A stretch of 64,000 nucleotides of DNA from positions 62,001 to 126,000 of the forward strand of contig NZ_QQBB01000001.1 of the NCBI RefSeq assembly GCF_003350535.1, written 5' to 3'. This document shows positions 56,604-64,000 of this stretch, piece by piece. The position numbers were made by a program, and so were the translations under genes. The notes below the pieces were generated by a model, which saw only the letters and a program-made list of their open reading frames with translations, was not told where the DNA came from and made no database searches. How positions within the stretch are numbered: the stretch's first letter is position 1; every line of letters starts with the position of its first letter. This DNA comes from Microvirga subterranea. GTDB taxonomy: Bacteria > Pseudomonadota > Alphaproteobacteria > Rhizobiales > Beijerinckiaceae.

Positions 56604-56799
56604 GGGACACTCCTTTGCATGGTTCAGCTTGGCGATATCAGTATCGCAACGATGTAACATGTAAAGGAAGTCCGGTCCGGCAATGGACGGGCCTTCATGA
56701 CCGGGCCGGCCCGTGCTAGAGCGCACATGCTCTCCTGGTCACCGGCAAGGAGCGCCTCGACATTTCCGCCACGCCGAACGGTCAACTGGACGCGCAGAC

Positions 56800-57210
56800 G
56801 TGCCCCCTCTCAAGCTCACCCTCGTGGTCGCCGTCGCCTTGGTGGACCAGGACAACCGCATCCTCCTGGCTCAGAGGCCCGAAGGGAAGCAGCTCGCAGG
56901 CCTTTGGGAGTTTCCCGGCGGCAAGGTCGAGCCAGGCGAGCGGCCGGAGGAGACTCTCATCCGGGAGCTGCACGAGGAGCTCGGCATCACCGTCAAGGAG
57001 CCGTGCCTCGCCCCTCTCACCTTCGCGAGCCACGCCTACGAGAACTTCCACCTCCTCATGCCGCTCTACGTCTGCCGCCGCTGGGACGGGTTCGTGCAGC
57101 CGCGCGAGGGACAGGCCCTGAAATGGGTGAAGCCGCAGGAGCTGCGCAGCTATCCCATGCCGCCCGCCGACGAGCCGCTCATCCCGTTCCTTCTCGATCT
57201 CCTCGCCTGA
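56800..57210 (+). CDS. mutT: 8-oxo-dGTP diphosphatase MutT
   Basis: Nudix hydrolase sanitising oxidised dGTP (136 residues). The Nudix box GGKVEPGERPEETLIRELHE..ELGI is complete, and LAQRPEGKQLAGLWEFPGG is the MutT-type lead-in. GTG 56800 is chosen because conserved MutT sequence starts within a few residues; an ATG at 56713 gives an arginine-rich non-conserved extension. Nine bases from the next gene. Confidence 0.93.
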   Translation: MPPLKLTLVVAVALVDQDNRILLAQRPEGKQLAGLWEFPGGKVEPGERPEETLIRELHEELGITVKEPCLAPLTFASHAYENFHLLMPLYVCRRWDGFVQPREGQALKWVKPQELRSYPMPPADEPLIPFLLDLLA

Positions 57211-57218
57211 GCCCGTCG

Positions 57219-58145
57219 ATGACCACCGCGCAGAGGGAAGCCGCCGCACTTCCCGTGGCCCCGTCCCACGCCTTCCTGGCGACGAATCTCCTCGTCTGCT
57301 CGATGCTGTGGTCCACCTCGTTTCTGTTCATCAAGCTGAGCGGCGACATCAACCCGTTCGTGCTCGCGGCCATGCGCGGGCTGGTGGGCGCCACTGTCCT
57401 CGCCTCGTGGTTCGCAGTGCAGGGCAAGCAGATCCGCCCTCAAGGCGGCGAGCTGCGGCACTGGATCGTCCTCGGAACCCTGAACGGCTGGCTTCCGAAC
57501 GTGCTCGTGGCCCATGCGCTCACCCGGATCGGCACGGCGCCCGCGGCCATGATCCAGGCTTCCGGACCGCTGCTCGTCGCGGTGCTGTCGCACCTGCTCT
57601 TCGTCGACGAGCGCCTGACCCTCAGACGTTTCGCGGGAGTGCTCGTCGGCTTGGCCGGCATGGGCATCCTCATCGGGCCTGCGGCGCTGCCGGACAGCGG
57701 CATCAGCCCCTGGGGCGTCATGCTTATGATGGCGACCGCGCTCAGCTATGCCAGCGCGAACCTCTACGTGCGCACCATCCGGCACGCGGAGCCGGCGCGC
57801 CTCGCGCTCGGCCAGCAGATCTGCTCGGGCTTTCCGGCTACGGTGCTGGCGCTGACGCTCGCCGGCCCCGCGGCCTTCGCGGTGGTGCCCGAGAGTGCGG
57901 CGCCGCTCCTGGCGCTGGGCATCATCTCGACAGCGCTGCCGATCCTGCTGTTCATGCGCCTCATCCGCCGCGCCGGCCCGACCCGCGCCTCGATGGTCGG
58001 CTATCTCCAGCCGGTCTGGACCACGGCCCTGGCGGTCCTGTTCCTCGGCGAGCAGATCGGCGGCCGCGAGATGATCGGCGGCGGCGTGGTACTGACGGGC
58101 GTCGCCCTCGTGTCCTTGAGCGGGCGCTTCAGGCGCAAGGCCTGA
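57219..58145 (+). CDS. DMT/EamA family transporter
   Basis: Ten-span drug/metabolite transporter (308 residues) with two EamA repeats: MLWSTSFLFIKLSGDINPFV in the first and WGVMLMMATALSYASANLY in the second, ending LFLGEQIGGREMIGGGVVL. Likely cotranscribed with mutT. Cargo unknown. Different subfamily from the YddG-like gene at 42234. Confidence 0.9.
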   Translation: MTTAQREAAALPVAPSHAFLATNLLVCSMLWSTSFLFIKLSGDINPFVLAAMRGLVGATVLASWFAVQGKQIRPQGGELRHWIVLGTLNGWLPNVLVAHALTRIGTAPAAMIQASGPLLVAVLSHLLFVDERLTLRRFAGVLVGLAGMGILIGPAALPDSGISPWGVMLMMATALSYASANLYVRTIRHAEPARLALGQQICSGFPATVLALTLAGPAAFAVVPESAAPLLALGIISTALPILLFMRLIRRAGPTRASMVGYLQPVWTTALAVLFLGEQIGGREMIGGGVVLTGVALVSLSGRFRRKA

Positions 58146-58238
58146 GCCAAGGCCGCGCCCTTTGGACGCTCCCGCGCCGCCACGCTGGGACGATCCGCGC
58201 CTCCGGGCGTTGATGGGGCTGTCGCCAGGAGGCTCTTC

Positions 58239-58340
58239 ATGGATCGCCGGGATTTCAACAATGCGCTGACCGTCGCCGGCTTTGCGGGCGGCGTGGTGGC
58301 GCTCGGGGTGCTGATCACCGTGATGCTGGCCTTCGGCTGA
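58239..58340 (+). CDS. 33-residue single-span membrane peptide
   Basis: MDRRDFNNALTVAGFAGGVV then ALGVLITVMLAFG, with a charged start and a membrane span at about 11-32. AGGAGG is six bases ahead of the ATG, the best ribosome site in this part of the window. Downstream of the DMT gene by 93 bases on the same strand. I do not recognise a family; it is a candidate small membrane protein that gene callers would miss. Confidence 0.62.
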   Translation: MDRRDFNNALTVAGFAGGVVALGVLITVMLAFG

Positions 58341-58357
58341 CGCAAGCCGTTCGGACC

Positions 58358-58792
58358 TCACGCGAGCGCGCCAAGCGCCGCGCGGATGGTCTCCGGAATC
58401 TCGACCGGGCGCTGCGTCGCGCGGTCCACATAGACGTGCACGAAATACCCTTGCGCGGCCGCCTGCTCGTCGCCGGCGCGGAAGATGCCGATCTCGTAAC
58501 GCACCGAGGAGCGCCCGAGGCGGGAGACCGCGATTCCCGCTTCCAGGGCTTCCGGAAACGAGACGCTTTCGTAATAGGTGCAGCCCGTCTCCACCACGAG
58601 CCCGATCACGGGGCTCGCTTGGAAGTCGAGCAGGCCCTTCTCCATGAGCCAGCCGTTCACGGCCGTGTCGAAATACGAGTAGTACTGAACGTTGTTCACG
58701 TGCCCATAGGCGTCGTTGTCCATCCAGCGCGTCGCGATAGGGCGAAACAGCCGGAAGGCGGAGCGTGCGAGGCGGGCGGGTCTCTCGGGCAT
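58358..58792 (-). CDS. Acyl-CoA thioesterase (hotdog fold)
   Basis: 4-hydroxybenzoyl-CoA thioesterase-like enzyme (144 residues). [20 protein letters not shown] near 21-40 contains the conserved Asp and the helix start; [20 protein letters not shown] follows. ATG 58792 has AGGAAG; ATG 58807 is an alternative overlapping the alcohol dehydrogenase stop. Second gene after the alcohol dehydrogenase in the same direction. Confidence 0.9.
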   Translation of the reverse strand: MPERPARLARSAFRLFRPIATRWMDNDAYGHVNNVQYYSYFDTAVNGWLMEKGLLDFQASPVIGLVVETGCTYYESVSFPEALEAGIAVSRLGRSSVRYEIGIFRAGDEQAAAQGYFVHVYVDRATQRPVEIPETIRAALGALA

Positions 58793-58800
58793 GGAGCTTC

Positions 58801-59949
58801 CTACCATGCGGCCTCGTAGACCGACCGCGCGTCCTCGAGCGCGAGCGGACGCGGATTGTTCACGAGAAGCCGCGTCTGGCGCATGGCGTCCTCGGCCATC
58901 ATCGGCAAGGCCTCCTGCGGGATCCCCACGTCGCGCAGCCGCGACGGCAGGCCGAGCCTGGCGCTCAGGGCCGCCAAGGCATCGGCAAACCCCTCCCCTG
59001 TGGCCTTACCTTCCATGTCCGGGAAGGCATGCGGCGCGAGTTCCGCATAGTCCGCCTCGCAGGCGCTCGCGTTGAAGCGCAGCACGTGCGGCAGCACGAG
59101 CGCGTTGGACAGGCCGTGCGGCACGGCGAAATGGCCGCCGACCGGATAGGCGAGCGCGTGCACCGCCGCCACCGGCGAGTTGGCGAAGGCCTGTCCCGCC
59201 AGCATGGAGCCAATGAGCATCGCCTCGCGCGCGTCGCGGTCATCCCCATGATGAACCGCGCGCTCGATGTTGCGGCCGAGAAGCCGCAGCGCCTCCCTGG
59301 CCAGAGCGCGCGACACGGGATTGTTGTTGGGGCTCGTCGACGTGTAGGACTCGATCGCATGCACCATCGCGTCGATGCCGGTCGCGGCGGTCACGTGGGG
59401 CGGCAGGCCCAGGGTCAGATCGGGATCGAGAAGCGCGATGTCCGGAATGATCAGGGGCGACACCACGCCCTTCTTCTCGTGCGCGCCCGTGGTCACGATG
59501 GAGACCGGCGTCACCTCCGATCCGGTGCCGGCGGTGGTGGGCACGGCCAGAAGGGGAAGGCGCGGCCCCTTGGCCACGCCGACACCGTAGACATTGTCGA
59601 GGGTCTCGCCGCTCCTCGCGAGCAGCGCCACCAGCTTCGCCACGTCGATGGAGGATCCGCCGCCGAAGCCGATCACCGCATCGGCCCTGAAGGCGCGCGC
59701 CCGCTCCACGGCCTCCAGCACCACGTGCTCCGGCGGATCGGCCACGACGCCGTCGAACACGTCGACCGCGAGGCCGGCCTGCGCCAGCGCGTGCAGCGCC
59801 GGCGCCACCAGGCCGGCCTTCACGAGACCGGCGTCGGTAACGAACGCGATCCGCGCTCCGAGACGCACCGCGGCGATCTCACCGAGGCGTACGGCCGCGC
59901 CCGAGGCGACAATGATGGAAGGAGCGGTGTTGAACGTGAAGGCTGACAT
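58801..59949 (-). CDS. Iron-containing alcohol dehydrogenase
   Basis: Group III (Fe-type) alcohol dehydrogenase (382 residues). NAD site [18 protein letters not shown] near 90; metal site with AHAI-type histidines: [14 protein letters not shown] near 197, and [21 protein letters not shown] near 258, with HGLSNA and the last His as ligands. ATG 59949 with GAGGAGG. Overlap with the following thioesterase start region suggests an operon. Substrate unknown. Confidence 0.93.
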   Translation of the reverse strand: MSAFTFNTAPSIIVASGAAVRLGEIAAVRLGARIAFVTDAGLVKAGLVAPALHALAQAGLAVDVFDGVVADPPEHVVLEAVERARAFRADAVIGFGGGSSIDVAKLVALLARSGETLDNVYGVGVAKGPRLPLLAVPTTAGTGSEVTPVSIVTTGAHEKKGVVSPLIIPDIALLDPDLTLGLPPHVTAATGIDAMVHAIESYTSTSPNNNPVSRALAREALRLLGRNIERAVHHGDDRDAREAMLIGSMLAGQAFANSPVAAVHALAYPVGGHFAVPHGLSNALVLPHVLRFNASACEADYAELAPHAFPDMEGKATGEGFADALAALSARLGLPSRLRDVGIPQEALPMMAEDAMRQTRLLVNNPRPLALEDARSVYEAAW

Positions 59950-60017
59950 GGGTCCTCCTCGGATGCCGAGATTGACCGCTGCGAGCCGGGACGGCAAGCA
60001 TCCCCGTCGGCGAAGGT

Positions 60018-60049
60018 GGGGACAGGCGCCGGACTGCGGCGCCTGTCCC
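60018..60049. terminator. Hairpin after the RTX gene
   Basis: GGGACAGGCGCC pairs with GGCGCCTGTCCC across eight bases (60018-60049), between the RTX stop and the alcohol dehydrogenase start. Both flanking genes are leftward, so it should terminate the RTX transcript. T-run is weak. Confidence 0.6.
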
Positions 60050-60059
60050 GGTCATTTTG

Positions 60060-61373
60060 TCAGAGCAGGAAGTCGTCCTTCGCCAGAAGGCGGGTCGAGC
60101 CCTGGAGGAGGACCTCGAAATCCGCCGTCAGGTTTCCGTCCACATCCGCCTGGACGATGGTGTTGCCGAGACCGTCCAGTTCGAACCGCAGCTGACCGGC
60201 CCCCGTGAAGGCCGCCGAACCGATGAACGCGAAGGCCTGATTGCCGTCCACGAGCGTGTTGGCGTCGATGCTGTGCATGTCGATCACGTCGGCGGAGGTG
60301 AAATCGCGGATGGTGTCCCGGGTGGCGTCACCCGCGGGGCTCTCTGCAACCGATCGGAAAAGAAACGCGTCATGTCCGCTATCCCCCATGAGGATGTCAG
60401 CGCCATTACCGCCGTGAAGGACGTCGTCGCCGTGCCCCCCCTTCAGTGTATCGTTCCCGTCGCGGCCAGAAAGCCTGTTGTCTCCGGATCCGCCGGCAAG
60501 ATAATTGCCAAGACTGTTGCCGCTTCCACTTAGATCGAGCGTGCTGCTCAGGATTAGTTTCTCCGCACCAGCCATCTCCGCCCGATTGGACAGGCTGAAG
60601 CTCACGGTGCTGTAGACGCGGTCGATGCCGCCCGCTTCGCTTGTATCCGTCTCGATGATCCGATCCCGCCGGTCGTCGACCCGGTAGACATCGTTGCCGG
60701 CTCCGCCATCCATTCTATCGATGCCGGAAGAACCATCGAGGTAGTCGTTCCCGGCTCCGCCCAGGAGATAATCCGAGCCCGTCTCCCCGAAAAGGCGGTC
60801 GGCGCCATCGCCGCCTTGGATGCGATCATTCCCGACGCCGCCATAGACCCGGTCGTTTCCGGCCTGCCCGACGAGGACGTCGTTCACGAACATCTGGTCC
60901 AGGCGGTTGAACAGCGGCACCTCGTTGAAGGTCACGCCGTCCGGCAGATGCGCCGCCAGGTTGATGCCGACGGTATGCAGAGCCGAGGCCACGAGGGTGT
61001 TGCTGTTGGCGCCCCGGCCGGTGTCGAAGCCGAAGGAATCGACGCCATAGAGGAGATCGGCCTTGTCGACGTTGACGGCGTGCTGAACCATGAGCTGCCA
61101 TACGGCCTCGGGATCGCGCCCGCCGAGGTTGAGGTCCGTATGATTCCGCTGCTCCGGCGTGGCCGAGCCTCGCGCGTCGGCGGATCTGGCGAGCGGGATG
61201 TCGGCCTGCGTGACCAGGGTTGCATCGCCTCCGGCATCGCCGCGGATGACCCGCTCGTCGATGACCCGTCCGGCATCGTCCGTGACGGTCTTCACGAGGT
61301 AGAGGTGCTGATAGGGCGTTACGAAGCCGCGCAGGGCCACGGTTTTCGATTCGATTGCGATCGTGGTGGGCAA
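60060..61373 (-). CDS. RTX-type calcium-binding repeat protein, probable type I secreted
   Basis: 437 residues, no N-terminal signal. The N-terminal half (about 1-165) is of unknown fold. Nonapeptide RTX repeats GGxGxDxLx occur from about 170 to 225 (GGVGNDRIQGGDGADRLFG, GGAGNDYLDG) and again from about 285 to 335 (GGHGDDVLHGGNGADILMG). The C-terminus ends with hydrophobic residues after an acidic pair (AKDDFLL), the usual type I export tail. Binds calcium once outside the cell. The exporter at 17856-20972 could secrete it. The enzymatic role of the N-terminus is unknown. Confidence 0.9.
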   Translation of the reverse strand: MPTTIAIESKTVALRGFVTPYQHLYLVKTVTDDAGRVIDERVIRGDAGGDATLVTQADIPLARSADARGSATPEQRNHTDLNLGGRDPEAVWQLMVQHAVNVDKADLLYGVDSFGFDTGRGANSNTLVASALHTVGINLAAHLPDGVTFNEVPLFNRLDQMFVNDVLVGQAGNDRVYGGVGNDRIQGGDGADRLFGETGSDYLLGGAGNDYLDGSSGIDRMDGGAGNDVYRVDDRRDRIIETDTSEAGGIDRVYSTVSFSLSNRAEMAGAEKLILSSTLDLSGSGNSLGNYLAGGSGDNRLSGRDGNDTLKGGHGDDVLHGGNGADILMGDSGHDAFLFRSVAESPAGDATRDTIRDFTSADVIDMHSIDANTLVDGNQAFAFIGSAAFTGAGQLRFELDGLGNTIVQADVDGNLTADFEVLLQGSTRLLAKDDFLL

Positions 61374-61510
61374 GGACCTCTCCTAACGTCAAGGCACGGT
61401 TTCCGGGTACCTCCAACGAGCAGGACGTGAGTAAGTTCCCATCCACGACGGAGCTCCGGCCCAGGATGCCGGCGCCTTGCCGATCCTCGTCACGTTCCGA
61501 GAAGGATGCG

Positions 61511-61876
61511 CTAGTCGGGGAATTCCTCGATCGCATCGACCTTCGCGGGATAGAAAGCCAAGTGCCCGGCGATCTCGACCACGGCCGGGAAAGGCCGCTC
61601 GTAGCTCCAGGCCGCATTCTCCCGCACCAGCCCGCCGGCGGTCGCCGTGAAGTAGGACGCGTCTCCCTTGTAGGGGCAGTGCGTCTGGTGGTCCGTGGGC
61701 TCCATCAGGTCCATCCGGACGTCCTTGCGCGGGATGTATTGAACGGGCGGGAGCGTCGCCTCCCTCAGAGTCAGGGCTTCCGTCGTCTCGGCCACGATGA
61801 AGCCGCCGAGCACGACCCGGACGCGATGCGGGTTTTTCTCGATCGTGATCGGATGGTTGGGTCCGGGCTCTTTCAT
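61511..61876 (-). CDS. DUF427 domain protein
   Basis: 121 residues. ITIEKNPHRVRVVLGGFIVAET then LPPVQYIPRKDVRMDLM and THCPYKGDASYF are the family motifs. DUF427 proteins have a compact beta fold and no settled function. 366 bases including spacer from the RTX gene; not linked to it. Confidence 0.9.
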   Translation of the reverse strand: MKEPGPNHPITIEKNPHRVRVVLGGFIVAETTEALTLREATLPPVQYIPRKDVRMDLMEPTDHQTHCPYKGDASYFTATAGGLVRENAAWSYERPFPAVVEIAGHLAFYPAKVDAIEEFPD

Positions 61877-61949
61877 GGCGACACCTGCTCAATAGGCATA
61901 AACAGAAGATAGAGCGGCATGCCTTTCGCCCAAGAGGAGGTGGCAACCA

Positions 61950-62840
61950 CTACTCCGCCTCCGGCTCCTTCGGGGCCGGGACGGGGGTCTCCGGCACCCC
62001 GAGGGCATCGGCGAGGCGCATCTTGGCCGAACCCGGCCGCAGGGGCTTCTGCTGGCTCTCGTGCGGCACCCAGCCGGAGAGCCAGACGATCTCGAAGGTG
62101 GCGGGAAGCCGCCCGTCCGGATCGGCGAAGCGCTCGGCATAGATCTGCGCCGCCCGGAGCAGGGTGGTGCGCCGCAAGGGAGTCCTGCGTCGATCGTTGA
62201 GGGCATTCGAGAAGCCCATCAGCCGGAGATCCCGCATGAGCGCAAAGGGATCCCCATAGCGCACCCGCACCACCTCCGAATCGGCCACCGGCAGGGCTAA
62301 GCCCGCCCGCTGCAGCAGCCCGCCGAGGTCGCGCACGTCCGCGAAGGGAGCCACCCGGGGGCTGACGCCGCCTTCCAGCTCGGACTCGGCCTGGGTGAAG
62401 GCCTGGCGCAGCTCCGTGAGGGTCGCCCCGCCGAGCACCGCCCCGAGGAAGAGCCCGTCGGGCTTGAGCGCCCGGCGGATCTGCACGAGGGTGCCAGGCA
62501 GGTCGTTGACGCTCTGGAGGGCCAGGAGCGAGACCGCGAGATCGAAGCGCCCGCCGGCGAAAGGCAGGCGCTCCTCGTCACCCAGGATGGCTCCTGGCTC
62601 GGGCAGCGATGCCAGACGCACCACCTGCTCCGCCCGGCCGGACCGGCGCAGCGCCTCGGCGACCGCAGGCGTCGGCGTTCCGACGTCGAGGGCGAGCGGG
62701 AACGCCCGCAGGACCGTGGAGAGGCGCTCCTCCAGGTCGCCGACCGCGCGCTCGAGCAGGAAATCGGCATAGCCGGCCTTCAGCGCGCGGGCGAGGCGGC
62801 GGCGGACGAGGGGACGGTCGAAGACGAGAGGTGCGCTCAT
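61950..62840 (-). CDS. SAM-dependent methyltransferase, BioC/NDUFAF5-like
   Basis: 296 residues. SAM fold is slightly degenerate: ALDVGTPTPAVAEAL near 51, LPFAGGRFDLAVSLLALQSV near 94 and IRRALKPDGLFLGAVLGGAT near 122. The sequence LTELRQAFTQAE and the C-terminal FEIVWLSGWVPHESQQKPLRPGSA are typical of the alphaproteobacterial relatives of the mitochondrial complex I assembly factor NDUFAF5. Divergent from comF with a 100-base spacer. Confidence 0.88.
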   Translation of the reverse strand: MSAPLVFDRPLVRRRLARALKAGYADFLLERAVGDLEERLSTVLRAFPLALDVGTPTPAVAEALRRSGRAEQVVRLASLPEPGAILGDEERLPFAGGRFDLAVSLLALQSVNDLPGTLVQIRRALKPDGLFLGAVLGGATLTELRQAFTQAESELEGGVSPRVAPFADVRDLGGLLQRAGLALPVADSEVVRVRYGDPFALMRDLRLMGFSNALNDRRRTPLRRTTLLRAAQIYAERFADPDGRLPATFEIVWLSGWVPHESQQKPLRPGSAKMRLADALGVPETPVPAPKEPEAE

Positions 62841-62940
62841 GAGCGCCCGATATGGCGTGAAAATGCCCGAGAACCAAGGGCCAATCGTCCTCTCCGAACG
62901 GAGAGATGCGGGAGGGCGGGGGCGGCGCTAAGCTCGGCGC

Positions 62941-63705
62941 ATGACAGGATGGCTCGATCGACGCCGGGTGGGCGCCGCCCTCAGCCGGGTCTCCGGCTTC
63001 CTGCTCGGCCTCCTCTACCCGCCGACCTGCATCGCCTGCCAGGCGGCCACGGGCGAGCCGCATGCGCTGTGCGCCGCCTGCTGGTCCGGTATCCGCTTCA
63101 TCGAGCGGCCCTTTTGCGAACGGCTCGGAACGCCCTTCGCGGTCGATCTCGGCCAGCCGCTCCTCTCGCCTGCCGCCATCGCCGATCCGCCGGTCTTCGG
63201 CCGCGCCCGGGCGGCGGCGGAATACGACGGCACGGCGAGCCTCCTCGTGCACCGGCTCAAGTACGACGACCGGCCTGAGCTCGCCCGGGCGCTGGGGACC
63301 ATGATGGCCCGGGCCGGCGCGGAGGTGCTGGCCGACGCCGACGTGATCGTGCCGGTGCCCCTCCACCGCTGGCGCCTGTGGCGGCGGCGGTTCAACCAGG
63401 CCATGGCGCTCGCCGCCAGGGTCTCGGCGGCGAGCGGCGTGCCCTGCGACCCGTTCCTGCTCGCCCGCGTGAAGCGAACCCGCCGGCAGGTCGGCCTCAC
63501 CCGGACCCAGCGGCAGGAGAACCTGCAGGGCGCCTTCCGGGTCCCACCCGAGGCCAAAGCGCGGCTGAAGGGCAAACGCGTCCTCCTCGTTGACGACGTG
63601 CTCACCACGGGCGCCACCGCGAACGCCGCCTCGCGCGCGCTCCTGCGCGGCGGTGCGGCCTCAGTGGATATTCTCGCCTTCGCCCGCGTTGTGACAGAGG
63701 CCTGA
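62941..63705 (+). CDS. ComF family protein
   Basis: Phosphoribosyltransferase-fold protein (254 residues). Zinc-ribbon CIACQAATGEPHALCAACW near 24-42, then LLVHRLKYDDRPELARALG near 101, and the PRPP loop VLLVDDVLTTGATANAA near 215. ComF homologues take part in natural transformation or recycling in some bacteria; role here unknown. Forty-five bases from grxC. Confidence 0.92.
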   Translation: MTGWLDRRRVGAALSRVSGFLLGLLYPPTCIACQAATGEPHALCAACWSGIRFIERPFCERLGTPFAVDLGQPLLSPAAIADPPVFGRARAAAEYDGTASLLVHRLKYDDRPELARALGTMMARAGAEVLADADVIVPVPLHRWRLWRRRFNQAMALAARVSAASGVPCDPFLLARVKRTRRQVGLTRTQRQENLQGAFRVPPEAKARLKGKRVLLVDDVLTTGATANAASRALLRGGAASVDILAFARVVTEA

Positions 63706-63750
63706 CCAATCCTATATGTCACTCTCTTGCCTGACGGAGACCTGTCCGAG

Positions 63751-64000
63751 ATGCCCGACATCACGATCTACACGAAAAGCTGGTGCCCCTACTGCGCCGC
63801 CGCCAAGAAGCTGCTCGAGGAGAAAGGCGCCGCCTTCACCGAGATCGACATCGAGGCGAAGCCCGAGAAGCGCGCGGAGATGATCCAGAAGGCCGGCGGC
63901 CGCTCCACCGTGCCGCAGATCTTCATCGGCGGCCGGCACGTGGGCGGCTGCGACGACCTCTACGCCATGGATGACAGGGGCCAGCTCGAGCCGCTATTAG
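63751..64000 (+). CDS. grxC: Glutaredoxin 3, 3' partial
   Basis: Thiol oxidoreductase of the glutathione system. Starts MPDITIYTKSWCPYCAAAKKLL with dithiol active site CPYC at 12-15; STVPQIFIGGRHVGGCDDLY has the cis-proline and glutathione-binding GGCDD. 83 codons are visible and the frame is still open at the window end; the family is normally about 85 residues, so only a few codons are missing. Confidence 0.94.
   Translation, partial: MPDITIYTKSWCPYCAAAKKLLEEKGAAFTEIDIEAKPEKRAEMIQKAGGRSTVPQIFIGGRHVGGCDDLYAMDDRGQLEPLL

Noticed and set aside
61488..61514. GATGCGCTAG near the DUF427 gene, matching the end of the paired-palindrome repeat.
   Set aside because: Only about ten bases match and no palindrome is present, so not counted as a copy.

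Overview
The window is a 64 kb piece of a GC-rich alphaproteobacterial chromosome. Gene content suggests the order Hyphomicrobiales (Rhizobiales), perhaps Microvirga or a related Methylobacteriaceae. The signs are PhaR/PhaA/PhaB, a poxvirus-type topoisomerase IB, a cyanide-insensitive-type bd oxidase with a DUF2474 partner, DUF2934 and DUF427 proteins, and dispersed paired palindromes in spacers. The genus is inferred from content and was not tested by any search. There are no rRNA genes, insertion sequences, prophage genes or CRISPR arrays. Genes are dense and mostly intact. The first gene (Gfo/Idh/MocA oxidoreductase) is cut at its 5' end and the last (glutaredoxin) at its 3' end.

Layout. 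0.85-8.85 kb is a cell-wall recycling island. A peptide-type ABC importer (binding protein and two permeases, no ATPase) with a trailing acetyltransferase runs leftward. It diverges from anmK, a serine beta-lactamase-like hydrolase, murQ and an N-acetylglucosamine-kinase-like gene. Dyad sequences in the divergent promoter could serve both arms. 8.9-13.8 kb holds a DUF4239 membrane protein, a PfkB sugar kinase, release factor 3, a short candidate transcript with an exceptionally long Shine-Dalgarno sequence and a 24-codon frame, and an M14-type deacylase. 13.8-17.5 kb is a leftward set otsB - GH15 glucoamylase/trehalase-like - glucokinase. 17.8-22.3 kb has a type I secretion ABC transporter and adaptor, plus a divergent single-pass membrane protein. 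22.3-24.9 kb encodes the bd-type oxidase.

25-37.3 kb mixes housekeeping and accessory genes: metallo-hydrolase, topoisomerase IB, SemiSWEET, glycosyltransferase, protein methyltransferase, Fur-family regulator, ispG, kup, a GNAT, an adenylate cyclase, a prenyl diphosphate synthase head-to-head with mtgA, and rpmF. 37.5-42.1 kb has a degenerate GGDEF-EAL protein beside phaR, then phaA and phaB (no phaC here). 42.2-50.3 kb has a YddG-like exporter, a GNAT, a glyoxalase II, methyltransferase, accA, an L,D-transpeptidase lipoprotein, an L-threonate-dehydrogenase-like gene, several small proteins and a divergent tRNA-Tyr-like gene. 50.4-64 kb has secA, a parvulin, argJ, mutT, a second DMT exporter, a 33-residue membrane peptide, a thioesterase, an iron alcohol dehydrogenase, an RTX repeat protein, DUF427, a BioC-like methyltransferase, comF and grxC.

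The least explained elements are the sORF/hairpin/terminator unit at 12.46-12.62 kb, the tRNA-Tyr-like gene with A at position 33 (50.18-50.27 kb), the ATPase-less importer tied to muropeptide catabolism, and the paired-palindrome repeats at 27.55 and 41.19 kb. No wholly new multi-gene defence or metabolic system was recognised.
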